The notes: generated by a model not told the origin, from the sequence alone. Positions 1-5,514 are shown, numbered from the stretch's first letter. The stretch is DNA of 5,514 bases from Betaproteobacteria bacterium (GCA_016880375.1 JAEHDO010000088.1:1-5514); one strand, 5' to 3'. Made by a program: numbers and translations.

Positions 1-576
1 CGCAGGGCCTTCGCCGCAGATGCGCGGCTGGCCGCGCTGGCCGCGGCCGTAGGCCAGGCACGCCAGCAGGCGCGGGCAGTCGCGCAACAGGCCCTCGCCG
101 CGCCCAGGCACGCCGCCGCGCTGCTCGACCTGAATGCCCGCCTGCACCAGCCCGGCCGCGTTCCCGCCGGCGACAGCCTCGAGGCTTTCGCCGCGCGCCG
201 CCTCAACCGCCTGCACAAGAAGGCGCTCGGCCTGGCGGATGCCGCGCAGGAAACGGATCCGGCCAGCCTGCACGCCCTGCGCATCGGCGTGAAGCGGCTG
301 CGCTACGCGATGGAATTCTTCGCCCCGCTCCTCCGTGCCCGGGACGTGCGCGACGCCCTGGGAGCGCTGACCGCCCTGCAGGACGCCCTCGGCGCGCTCA
401 ATGACCTGGCGCGCGCCGGCCCCCTGTTGATGCAGTGCATGGACAGCGACCCTGACCTGCGCGAGGCGGTCGCCCTCACCGGCGGCTGGCACGGGCCGCG
501 CCACGCCGTCCTGCGCAGACTGACTTTGCAGGGCATCGGCCGCCTGCGAAAAAGCAAACGTTTCTGGAAAGAGTGA
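1..576 (+). CDS. CHAD domain-containing protein (3' part, start outside window)
   Basis: The first reading frame is open from base 1 to a TGA at 574-576, giving the last 191 residues of a longer protein. CHAD domains are all-helical, carry conserved histidines and basic residues, and bind inorganic polyphosphate; many sit behind a CYTH triphosphatase domain, which here would lie off the left edge. The visible part is Ala/Arg/Leu-rich and helical. It holds the hallmark of the second CHAD half-repeat: His91, Arg94, then KRLRY at 98-102, and LQDALGALND at about 126-135. The protein ends RLRKSKRFWKE, a basic tail. The stop lies next to the sixA start, so the two are probably one operon. The CHAD call is firm; whether a CYTH domain precedes it cannot be seen. 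A role in polyphosphate binding is inferred from the family. Confidence 0.88.
   Translation, partial: RRAFAADARLAALAAAVGQARQQARAVAQQALAAPRHAAALLDLNARLHQPGRVPAGDSLEAFAARRLNRLHKKALGLADAAQETDPASLHALRIGVKRLRYAMEFFAPLLRARDVRDALGALTALQDALGALNDLARAGPLLMQCMDSDPDLREAVALTGGWHGPRHAVLRRLTLQGIGRLRKSKRFWKE
566..573 (+). promoter_or_regulatory. Shine-Dalgarno for sixA
   Basis: GGAAAGAG lies inside the end of the CHAD gene, 8 bases before an ATG at 582. It is the best ribosome binding site near the sixA start and favours ATG 582, or GTG 573 with poorer spacing. The ATG at 618, where family alignment would begin, has only a weak GGA upstream. Confidence 0.5.
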
Positions 577-581
577 AGACC

Positions 582-1070
582 ATGGCAGGCAAACCGACCG
601 CTTCCGCGGAAACCACGATGGACCTGATCCTCTGGCGGCATGCCGAGGCGGAGGACGGCTCGCCGGACGCGAAGCGCAAGTTGACGGCACGCGGCCGCAA
701 GCAGGCGAAGCAGATTGCGCGCTGGCTGAAGCAGCGCCTGCCGGCGGACGCGCGCATCCTCGTCAGCCCCGCGCTGCGCGCCGTGCAGACGGCCGAGGCG
801 CTGGAGCTGCCCTGTGAAGAAATCGCCAAGCTGGGCACCGGTGCCAGCGCCAGCAGCCTGCTCGGCGCCGTCGGCTGGCCGCAGGCCGGCGGCACGGTGG
901 TGGTGGTCGGCCACCAGCCGACCCTCGGCCGCGCCGCAGCGCTGTTGCTCACCGGCGATGCCGCGGACTGGAGCGTCAGGAAAGGCGCGCTCTGGTGGTT
1001 CACCCGGCGCATGCGCAACGGCAGCGAGGAAACCGTGCTGCGTGCGGTGATCGCGCCCGATCTGCTGTAG
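582..1070 (+). CDS. sixA: Phosphohistidine phosphatase SixA
   Basis: This is a small histidine-phosphatase-superfamily enzyme. SixA proteins remove phosphate from phosphohistidine; in E. coli the target is an HPt domain or the nitrogen phosphotransferase system. The catalytic motif reads LILWRHAEAED; its RH pair holds the phospho-accepting histidine. Further family blocks follow: LTARGRKQAKQIARWL, ILVSPALRAVQTAEAL, and VVVVGHQPTLG, which carries the second active-site histidine. Counted from the ATG at 618 the protein has 150 residues and the catalytic His is residue 8, as in E. coli SixA. From ATG 582, chosen for its ribosome binding site, there are 12 extra polar residues; a GTG at 573 would overlap the CHAD stop. 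The start is therefore uncertain, the family is not. The physiological substrate here is unknown; pairing with a CHAD gene hints at phosphate or polyphosphate physiology. Confidence 0.88.
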   Translation: MAGKPTASAETTMDLILWRHAEAEDGSPDAKRKLTARGRKQAKQIARWLKQRLPADARILVSPALRAVQTAEALELPCEEIAKLGTGASASSLLGAVGWPQAGGTVVVVGHQPTLGRAAALLLTGDAADWSVRKGALWWFTRRMRNGSEETVLRAVIAPDLL

Positions 1071-1082
1071 CCGGACATCACC

Positions 1083-1111
1083 TTGATGCAGCTGCCGGAA
1101 TGTCGTAGCAT
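1083..1111 (+). promoter_or_regulatory. Candidate sigma-70 promoter of vapBC
   Basis: TTGATG (1083-1088) and TAGCAT (1106-1111) match the -35 and -10 consensus at 4 of 6 bases each and are separated by exactly 17 bases. Transcription would begin near 1118, about 26 bases before the vapB ATG. The surrounding 1100-1146 stretch is clearly richer in A/T than the neighbouring genes. This is the only convincing promoter-like sequence I see upstream of the genes from vapB onward. It rests on consensus matching by eye. Confidence 0.45.
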
Positions 1112-1117
1112 GGCCAT
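1110..1117. repeat. Perfect palindrome ATGGCCAT overlapping the -10
   Basis: An 8-base perfect palindrome begins within the proposed -10 hexamer and reaches the expected transcription start. VapB-type antitoxins bind palindromic operators in their own promoter, so this is a plausible operator half or minor site. It shares the ATGG/CCAT ends with the palindrome at 1130-1145. Confidence 0.35.
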
Positions 1118-1129
1118 ATTTCTTCAATG

Positions 1130-1145
1130 ATATGGGTGCCCATAT
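1130..1145. promoter_or_regulatory. Inverted repeat at vapB start, candidate VapBC operator
   Basis: ATATGGG and CCCATAT form perfect 7-base arms around a TG spacer, ending on the vapB start codon. The position, just downstream of the proposed promoter, suits autoregulatory binding by the VapB or VapBC complex. The left arm also supplies the GGG (1134-1136) that may act as the ribosome binding site for the ATG at 1144, so pairing or protein binding here could also affect translation. The operator role is inferred. Confidence 0.45.
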
Positions 1146-1389
1146 GAAGACGACGATAGAAATATCCGACGCGCTCATGGAACAGGCGCGCCGGCTCGCC
1201 GCACGCGAAAACACCACACTGCGTGCCCTGGTCGAGCAAGGCTTGCACAAGGTCATTGCCGACAAAAAGCAGTCCGTCCGCTTCCGCCTGCGCCGTGCCA
1301 GCTTCAAGGGCAAGGGGCTGCAAGCCCCCCTGCAGGATGCCGGCTGGGAACGCATGCGGGAGATGGCCTACGAAGGCCGCGGCGGATGA
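1144..1389 (+). CDS. vapB: VapB-family type II antitoxin
   Basis: An 81-residue protein whose first half, MKTTIEISDALMEQARRLA onward to about residue 40, is a ribbon-helix-helix DNA-binding domain: a short beta strand (TTIEI), then two helices rich in Ala, Arg and Glu. The C-terminal part, with GKGLQ, a tryptophan and a YEGRG tail, resembles the toxin-binding arm of VapB proteins paired with PIN toxins. It should neutralise the adjacent VapC and repress their shared promoter. I chose the ATG at 1144 because it gives the standard MKTTIEI start and has GGG seven bases upstream; an in-frame ATG at 1132 adds only MGAH and has no ribosome binding site. The stop overlaps the vapC start as ATGA, typical of coupled antitoxin-toxin synthesis. 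Confidence 0.85.
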   Translation: MKTTIEISDALMEQARRLAARENTTLRALVEQGLHKVIADKKQSVRFRLRRASFKGKGLQAPLQDAGWERMREMAYEGRGG

Positions 1390-1823
1390 TCGCCGTCGAC
1401 ACCAACCTGCTGGTTTATGCACATCGCGAAGATTCCCCATTTCACGAGCGTGCCTATGCGTGCATTGAGCAGCTGGCCGGCGCGCGCGCCGCTTGGGCCA
1501 TCCCCTGGCCCTGCCTGTACGAGTTCTATGCCATCGTGACGCACCCGCGCATTTACTCGCCGCCGACGCCCTGCGCAGGCGCGCTGGATCAGGTCGACGC
1601 CTGGCTTGAATCGCCTTCACTGGTTATGCTGAGCGAAAGCGGCGAACATTGGCCGCTCCTGCGCTCGCTCGTCGAAGCGTCCCGCATCGCCGGTCCCCAG
1701 GTCCATGATGCGCGCATCGCAGCACTCTGTCTGCGGCATGGCGTGCGCGAACTGTGGTCGGCGGATCGCGATTTTTCCCGATTTCCCCAGCTATGCGTCG
1801 CCAATCCGCTCGTCGGGAAATAG
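1386..1823 (+). CDS. vapC: VapC-type PIN-domain ribonuclease toxin
   Basis: A 145-residue single-domain PIN protein. VapC toxins are Mg2+-dependent endoribonucleases, commonly cutting tRNA or rRNA and stopping translation when the antitoxin is lost. The acidic metal-binding set is visible: Asp5 in AVDTNLLVYA, Glu46 in CLYEFYAIVTHPRIY, Asp108 in VHDARIAALC, and Asp127 with Asp129 in WSADRDFSRFP. The THPRIY segment is common in one VapC subgroup. Length is normal and no key residue is missing, so the toxin looks intact. The start codon overlaps the vapB stop. The stop is only 10 bases before the HAD phosphatase ATG, so read-through transcription into the following genes is likely unless a terminator is hidden inside the coding region. 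The RNA target cannot be told from sequence. Confidence 0.9.
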   Translation: MIAVDTNLLVYAHREDSPFHERAYACIEQLAGARAAWAIPWPCLYEFYAIVTHPRIYSPPTPCAGALDQVDAWLESPSLVMLSESGEHWPLLRSLVEASRIAGPQVHDARIAALCLRHGVRELWSADRDFSRFPQLCVANPLVGK

Positions 1824-1833
1824 CCCGCTGCCA

Positions 1834-2511
1834 ATGGCCCAGGACATCCTCTTCGACCTCGACGGCACCCTGATCGACTCCTCGCCCGGCATCCTCGCCT
1901 CCTTCGCGCGGGTGCTGGCGGCGCACGGGCTCGCCCCGGCCGTGCCGCTCGAAGCCTCCTTGATCGGGCCGCCGCTGGCGGTGACGCTGCGGCAGGTAAG
2001 CGGGATTACCGACGAGGCGAGGCTTGCGGAATTGGTAGAAGCCTTCAAACAGGATTACGACACCGCGGGCTACCTCGGCACCGAAGTCTTTCCCGGCGTC
2101 GCCGCAGGAATGGCGCAACTGGCCGCCGCGGGCGGGCGCCTGTTCATCGTCACCAACAAGCGCATGGTGCCGACGCGCAGGATCCTCGAGGCGCTCGGCC
2201 TGGCGCAATTCTTCGCCGGCATCCACACCCGCGACGAGACCGCGCCGCCGGCCGTCTCGAAGGCGGCCGTGACGAAACGCATCCTCGCCCGCTACGCCGT
2301 CGATCCGGCGCAGGCGCTGTTCGTCGGCGATTCCGGCGAGGACGCCGCTGCCGCGCGCGAAAACGGCCTGCGCTTCATCCACGCTACCTACGGCTACGGT
2401 GGGGCAGGCATTGCCGCCGCGCCGGACGCCGTGCTCCGGCATTTCACCGAGCTTCCCGGCGTCGTCGTCGCCCTTTCGCGCCGGGCATGCGCAACCACCG
2501 AGCGCCCATGA
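1834..2511 (+). CDS. HAD-superfamily hydrolase, phosphoglycolate-phosphatase-like
   Basis: A 225-residue haloacid-dehalogenase-type phosphatase with all four motifs: I, FDLDGT with nucleophile Asp8 and Asp10; II, FIVTN with Thr107; III, Lys143; IV, FVGDSGED with Asp166 and Asp170. A helical cap lies between motifs I and II (about residues 15-85), as in Gph and other subfamily IA enzymes. Such enzymes dephosphorylate small phosphorylated metabolites, often sugar phosphates or phosphoglycolate; the substrate here is not readable. The ATG at 1834 puts the nucleophile at the usual distance from the N-terminus; it has no good ribosome binding site (GGGA at 1815-1818 is too far), so translation may depend on coupling to vapC. 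The stop overlaps the permease start as ATGA, which ties this gene to the polysaccharide export genes. A housekeeping Gph role remains possible. Confidence 0.85.
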   Translation: MAQDILFDLDGTLIDSSPGILASFARVLAAHGLAPAVPLEASLIGPPLAVTLRQVSGITDEARLAELVEAFKQDYDTAGYLGTEVFPGVAAGMAQLAAAGGRLFIVTNKRMVPTRRILEALGLAQFFAGIHTRDETAPPAVSKAAVTKRILARYAVDPAQALFVGDSGEDAAAARENGLRFIHATYGYGGAGIAAAPDAVLRHFTELPGVVVALSRRACATTERP

Positions 2512-3317
2512 GATCGGCCGCGCTCAATCCCTTCGCCATCGCCGCCGGCCTCGCCCGCAATCACTACCTGCTCGGGCAGCTGGTCAAGCGCGACGTCCTG
2601 CTGCGCTACCGCGGCGCGATGTTCGGCGTGCTGTGGATCTTCCTCAGCCCCCTGCTCATGCTGGCCATCTTCGCCTTCGTCTTCGGCCACGTCTTCCAGG
2701 CGCGCTGGCCCGAGCAGCGCGAGGGCCTGCCCTTCTGGCTAATCCTCTACTGCGGCCTGATCGCCTTCAACGTCTTCGGCGAAACCGTCTCGCGCTCGGC
2801 GGCGGCGGTGCGCAGCTTTCCCAGCTACGTCAAGAAGATCATCTTCCCGCTGGACATCCTGCCGCTGGTGCCGCTGGGCGCGGCGCTGGTGCACGCCGGT
2901 TTCAATTTCCTGATCCTGGTTGCCGCCCTGGCGCTGACCGGAAACCTCTCCGCGGGCATCCTGCTCTTCCCCCTGCTGCTCCTGCCGGTCGTGCTGCTCG
3001 CCATCGGCGCGGCCTGGTTCCTCGCCGCCTGGGGCGTGTTCATCAAGGACATGAGCCAGATCGTGCCGCTCTTCGTGCAGATGCTGTTGTTCCTGTCGCC
3101 GGTGTTCTACCCCGCCAGCGCCGTGCCGCCGGGACTGACTTTTCTCTACAACGCCAACCCGCTGGGGGCGGTGATCGAGGCCATGCGCGCCGCCGCCTTC
3201 GGCCTGCCCGTGCCCTGGCCGGCCTGGACCGCCGCCCTCGCCGCGGGCGTGGCCGCGGCCGTCCTCGGCCACGCCTTCTTCCAGCACAGCCGCGACGAGT
3301 TCGCCGATGCCCTCTGA
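2508..3317 (+). CDS. wzm: Wzm-type ABC-2 permease for polysaccharide export
   Basis: A 269-residue inner-membrane protein of the ABC-2 exporter family, the channel subunit that moves lipid-linked O-antigen, capsule or teichoic-acid-like polymer out of the cytoplasm. The N-terminal block, LVKRDVLLRYRGAMFGVLWIFLSP, is the typical amphipathic helix plus first membrane segment of Wzm/KpsM/TagG proteins. About six hydrophobic spans follow, near residues 39-61, 74-92, 114-142, 150-177, 184-202 and 238-257. The late block LSPVFYPASAVP with YNANPLGAVIEAMR is also a family hallmark. Length fits the usual 260 or so. I chose the ATG at 2508, which overlaps the previous stop; an in-frame ATG at 2487 adds seven residues but has no usable ribosome binding site. 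Its ATPase partner lies two genes downstream, separated by cysC, rather than directly adjacent. Confidence 0.9.
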   Translation: MRSAALNPFAIAAGLARNHYLLGQLVKRDVLLRYRGAMFGVLWIFLSPLLMLAIFAFVFGHVFQARWPEQREGLPFWLILYCGLIAFNVFGETVSRSAAAVRSFPSYVKKIIFPLDILPLVPLGAALVHAGFNFLILVAALALTGNLSAGILLFPLLLLPVVLLAIGAAWFLAAWGVFIKDMSQIVPLFVQMLLFLSPVFYPASAVPPGLTFLYNANPLGAVIEAMRAAAFGLPVPWPAWTAALAAGVAAAVLGHAFFQHSRDEFADAL

Positions 3318-3942
3318 CGATATCCGCATGTCTGCTGAACCCGCGGACAATAACCTGCGCTGGCACCCGCAGCAGGTCACCCGTGCGATGCGCGAAGCTC
3401 GCAACGGTCACCGCAGCGTCCTGATCTGGTTCACCGGCCTGCCCAGCTCGGGCAAGTCCACGCTGGCACACGGCGTCGAAGCGGCGCTCTTCGCCGACGG
3501 TCACGCCGCTTACGTCCTTGACGGCGATAACGTGAGGCACGGTCTGTGTCGCGATCTCGGCTTTGCCGAGCGGGACCGGGCCGAAAACATCCGGCGCATC
3601 GGCGAGCTGTCAAGCCTGCTTCTCGACGCGGGCATCATCACGCTGGCTGCCTTCGTCTCGCCCTACGCGGCGGACCGGGAAAAGGTGCGCGAACGCGTCG
3701 GCGCGGAGAGCTTCATCGAGGTGTACTGCCGCTGTCCCCTCGAAGTGTGCGAAGCGCGCGATGAAAAGGGCAACTACGCCAAGGCCAGATCCGGAGCGAT
3801 CAGGGACTTCACCGGGATATCGGCGCCCTACGAGGCGCCGGCCAGCCCCGATCTGGTGCTCGACACCGACCGCAGCAGCGCCGAAGCCTCGATCGCGGCC
3901 GTGCTATCGCTGCTGCGCGCGCGCCGGACCATCGGGGGTTGA
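3307..3942 (+). CDS. cysC: Adenylylsulfate (APS) kinase
   Basis: This cytoplasmic enzyme phosphorylates APS with ATP to form PAPS, the universal sulfate donor. It has 211 residues, full length for a stand-alone CysC, with no fused ATP sulfurylase or CysN domain. The order of motifs is canonical: NNLRWHPQQVTRAMREARNG leader, P-loop GLPSSGKST (44-52), LDGDNVRHGL (71-80), RAENIRRIGE (91-100), AFVSPY with Ser118 at the position of the phosphorylated serine of E. coli CysC, FIEVYCRCPLEVCEARD, YAKARSG, and FTGISAPYEAP. The ATG at 3307 overlaps the permease by 11 bases and has GACGAG seven bases upstream; an ATG at 3328 is a weaker option. Placement between exporter subunits and just before a sulfotransferase suggests it supplies PAPS for glycan sulfation rather than cysteine synthesis. 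No sulfurylase (cysDN or sat) is visible in the window. Confidence 0.94.
   Translation: MPSDDIRMSAEPADNNLRWHPQQVTRAMREARNGHRSVLIWFTGLPSSGKSTLAHGVEAALFADGHAAYVLDGDNVRHGLCRDLGFAERDRAENIRRIGELSSLLLDAGIITLAAFVSPYAADREKVRERVGAESFIEVYCRCPLEVCEARDEKGNYAKARSGAIRDFTGISAPYEAPASPDLVLDTDRSSAEASIAAVLSLLRARRTIGG
3934..3938 (+). promoter_or_regulatory. Ribosome binding site of wzt
   Basis: GGGGG, within the last codons of cysC, sits six bases before the ATG at 3945 and decides that start over an in-frame TTG at 3939, which has no spacing to use it. Confidence 0.6.
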
Positions 3943-3944
3943 CC

Positions 3945-5195
3945 ATGAGCCGCCTACCCGCCGACCTCGTCATTTCCGCCCGCAACCTGGGCAAAACCTA
4001 CCGCCTCTTCGACCATCCTGGCGACCGGGTCAAGCAGTTCCTCAGCCTCGGCCTGAAGCACTACCACCGCGAATTCGCGGCGTTGAAGGACGTCTCCTTC
4101 GACATCCGGAAGGGGGAAACCGTCGGCATCATCGGTCGCAACGGCTCGGGCAAGAGCACCCTGCTGCAATTGATCTGCGGCATCCTCAAGCCCTCCGCTG
4201 GTACTTTGCAGGTCAACGGTCGCATCTCCGCATTGCTCGAACTCGGTGCCGGCTTCAATCCCGAATTCACCGGACGCGAAAACGTTTATTTCCAGGGTGC
4301 GCTGATGGGCTTCACGAAAGCCCAGATGGACAAGCGCTTCGGCGATGTCGCCGCCTTCGCCGACATCGGCGAGTTCATCGACCAGCCGGTGCGGATCTAT
4401 TCGAGCGGCATGTTCCTGCGGCTGGCCTTCGCGGTAGCGATCAACGTCGATGCCGATCTGCTGGTGATCGACGAGGCCATCGCGGTGGGTGACGCCGGTT
4501 TCCGGGCGCGCTGCTTTCGTCGCCTCGGCGAACTCGGCGCCGCCGGCTGCACGATCCTGTTCGTAACGCATGCCATGGAGCAGGTGACCAGGTTCTGCAA
4601 CCGTTCGATCCTCCTCGACCATGGCAGACTCCTGATGCAGGGTCCGCCGGCGCCTGTTGTCGCTGAATGCCTGCGCCTGCAGGCCGTTGCGCCCGAAACC
4701 GACAGCGCCGCACACCCCCCCGGCAGCGACGTGGCAGCAGTCGCCTATGAACCGAATGGCGCCCTGATTGAGGCAGTATGGCTGGTCGATGCCAAGGGAC
4801 AGGAGGTCCGCCAATTGCAGGACGGGCAGGAGTACCGTTGCCGCTTCCGCGCCCGCCTGGCCCGGTCCGCCAGTGCCGTGCGAGGGGCATTCCTGATCAG
4901 GACGCGTAATGGCATCGACCTCGGCGGCGCGATGAGCGACTGCCTGGATACCCTGTCCGGCGGCGAAACGATCGACGCAGAATTTGGCTTCCATTGCCGG
5001 CTCAACCCCGCTTCCTACCTTCTCAATGTCGCCCTCTTTGCACGCGAGGGGAACATCGAGTTCGCCCTGCACGGCATCCAGAACGCCCTCCAGTTCGAGG
5101 TTACGCGGGCGCGGGACCTGCCAACCCTCGGCGCCGTCAACTTTGACTGCCGCGCCTCGATACGGCTTGCGCCAGCCCGGGATATGGCCTCATGA
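3945..5195 (+). CDS. wzt: Wzt-type ABC transporter ATPase with C-terminal domain
   Basis: A 416-residue ATPase that powers polysaccharide export with the Wzm-like permease. The nucleotide-binding domain (about 1-245) has Walker A GRNGSGKST (64-72), the family block ALLELGAGFNPEFTGRENV (96-114), a signature reading YSSGM (152-156) as in other Wzt/TagH proteins, Walker B LLVIDEAIAVGD with Glu177, and the H-loop His209. After a short Ala/Pro linker (about 246-262) comes a domain of about 150 residues, rich in beta strands (EAVWLVDAKGQEV, EYRCRFRARL, ASYLLNVALFA), matching the position and size of the Wzt C-terminal domain. In E. coli O9a that domain binds the modified chain end and so selects finished polymer. 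The gene starts two bases after the cysC stop, and its own stop overlaps the sulfotransferase start. The ligand of the C-terminal domain here is unknown. Confidence 0.92.
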   Translation: MSRLPADLVISARNLGKTYRLFDHPGDRVKQFLSLGLKHYHREFAALKDVSFDIRKGETVGIIGRNGSGKSTLLQLICGILKPSAGTLQVNGRISALLELGAGFNPEFTGRENVYFQGALMGFTKAQMDKRFGDVAAFADIGEFIDQPVRIYSSGMFLRLAFAVAINVDADLLVIDEAIAVGDAGFRARCFRRLGELGAAGCTILFVTHAMEQVTRFCNRSILLDHGRLLMQGPPAPVVAECLRLQAVAPETDSAAHPPGSDVAAVAYEPNGALIEAVWLVDAKGQEVRQLQDGQEYRCRFRARLARSASAVRGAFLIRTRNGIDLGGAMSDCLDTLSGGETIDAEFGFHCRLNPASYLLNVALFAREGNIEFALHGIQNALQFEVTRARDLPTLGAVNFDCRASIRLAPARDMAS

Positions 5196-5514
5196 GATGG
5201 CTCCGCCAACAAAGCGCTGCCGGTTCCGTACCCGCGCTTTTCCTGCACATCCAGAAAACCGCCGGGACTTCCCTGGTTAACATGGCACGCCGGTACTATG
5301 GAGACAGCGTCATCAGCCACGCCGACTACTGCACCGTCGCGCCGGAGGAATTGAAAAAATTCGGCTTCATCTCGGGCCATTTCGGCTACGCATTCGCACG
5401 CCCGCTGATGCAGGGGCGATACGCCTTTACCTTCCTGCGCGACCCCATCGAGCGCGTATTGTCGTTTTATTATTTCTGCCGGTTTCGCGAACGCATCCGC
5501 TATGACATCTACCA
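5192..5514 (+). CDS. PAPS-dependent sulfotransferase (5' part, end outside window)
   Basis: The first 107 residues are visible, starting at an ATG that overlaps the wzt stop as ATGA. Two PAPS-binding elements are clear. LFLHIQKTAGTSL (16-28) is the 5'-phosphosulfate loop, with Lys22, Thr26 and Ser27 in the usual places. FTFLRDPIERVLSFYYF (79-95) is the 3'-phosphate-binding motif, with Arg83 and Ser91. Between them, FISGHFGY (59-66) is typical of the Sulfotransfer_2-like group, which includes carbohydrate sulfotransferases such as heparan-sulfate 2-O enzymes. There is no signal peptide, so it should act in the cytoplasm, where PAPS is made by the CysC encoded just upstream. The acceptor is probably a sugar in the exported glycan, by context only. 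The C-terminal half, which sets acceptor choice, lies outside the window. Confidence 0.88.
   Translation, partial: MRWLRQQSAAGSVPALFLHIQKTAGTSLVNMARRYYGDSVISHADYCTVAPEELKKFGFISGHFGYAFARPLMQGRYAFTFLRDPIERVLSFYYFCRFRERIRYDIY

Noticed and set aside
1071..1105. Possible terminator after sixA (CATCA-CCT-TGATG and GACAT/ATGTC pairings).
   Set aside because: Stems are only 5 base pairs, have no following T run, and overlap the proposed -35 box.
1132..1143. Upstream ATG as the vapB start (adds MGAH).
   Set aside because: No ribosome binding site precedes it, it lies within the inverted repeat, and family proteins start MKTTIEI.
303..1355. Long minus-strand open frame (350 codons) opposite CHAD, sixA and vapB.
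   Set aside because: It is antisense to three genes with clear family motifs, spans their junctions, is Arg/Ala-rich with no recognisable domain, and is what high-GC coding DNA yields on the opposite strand.
1624..2442. Minus-strand open frame (272 codons) opposite vapC and the HAD gene.
   Set aside because: Same shadow effect; the + strand frames carry complete PIN and HAD motif sets.
2399..3424. Plus-strand open frame (341 codons) out of frame with the permease gene.
   Set aside because: Composition is Arg/Pro/Ala-rich without membrane segments or domains, while the overlapping frame encodes a full ABC-2 permease.
3307..3942. CysC as part of the normal cysteine-synthesis pathway.
   Set aside because: Not excluded biochemically, but no other sulfate assimilation gene is nearby and the adjacent genes are for polysaccharide export and sulfotransfer, so glycan sulfation is the simpler reading.
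3563..4492. Plus-strand open frame (309 codons) spanning the cysC/wzt junction in another frame.
   Set aside because: Low-complexity basic translation with no family features; both real genes in this stretch have canonical motifs.
3954..5072. Long minus-strand open frame (372 codons) opposite wzt.
   Set aside because: It lies almost wholly antisense to the well-supported ABC ATPase; no motif or ribosome binding site supports it.

Overview
The window is a high-GC, gene-dense bacterial segment with all recognisable genes on the + strand. Codon use, the CHAD–SixA pair and the style of the proteins suggest a betaproteobacterium, perhaps Rhodocyclales-like. That placement is an impression from protein similarity, not a computed result.

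Region 1 (1-1070): the 3' part of a CHAD-domain gene (cut by the left window edge), followed immediately by a SixA-type phosphohistidine phosphatase. Region 2 (1071-1823): a short AT-richer gap with a plausible promoter and two palindromes, then a VapB-type antitoxin and a VapC-type PIN ribonuclease toxin that overlap by ATGA. Region 3 (1834-5514): five tightly packed genes. They are a Gph-like HAD phosphatase, a Wzm-type ABC-2 permease, a stand-alone APS kinase (CysC), a Wzt-type ABC ATPase with a C-terminal extension, and the 5' part of a PAPS-dependent sulfotransferase (cut by the right edge).

Region 3 is the most interesting. An APS kinase makes PAPS, the sulfate donor, and here its gene lies between the two subunits of a polysaccharide exporter. 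The next gene encodes an enzyme that uses PAPS. This reads as a module that makes and exports a sulfated surface glycan (O-antigen, capsule or exopolysaccharide). Each part is a known family. The sulfated-glycan reading, and any role of Wzt in sensing sulfate, are inferences from context.

Gene junctions in region 3 are overlaps or gaps of at most a few bases, so the genes are probably cotranscribed and translationally coupled. The only promoter-like sequence I can see upstream of them is the one in front of vapB, so the toxin-antitoxin promoter could feed the glycan genes. No stretch above 300 bases lacks a gene. I see no RNA gene, CRISPR array, insertion sequence or convincing terminator.
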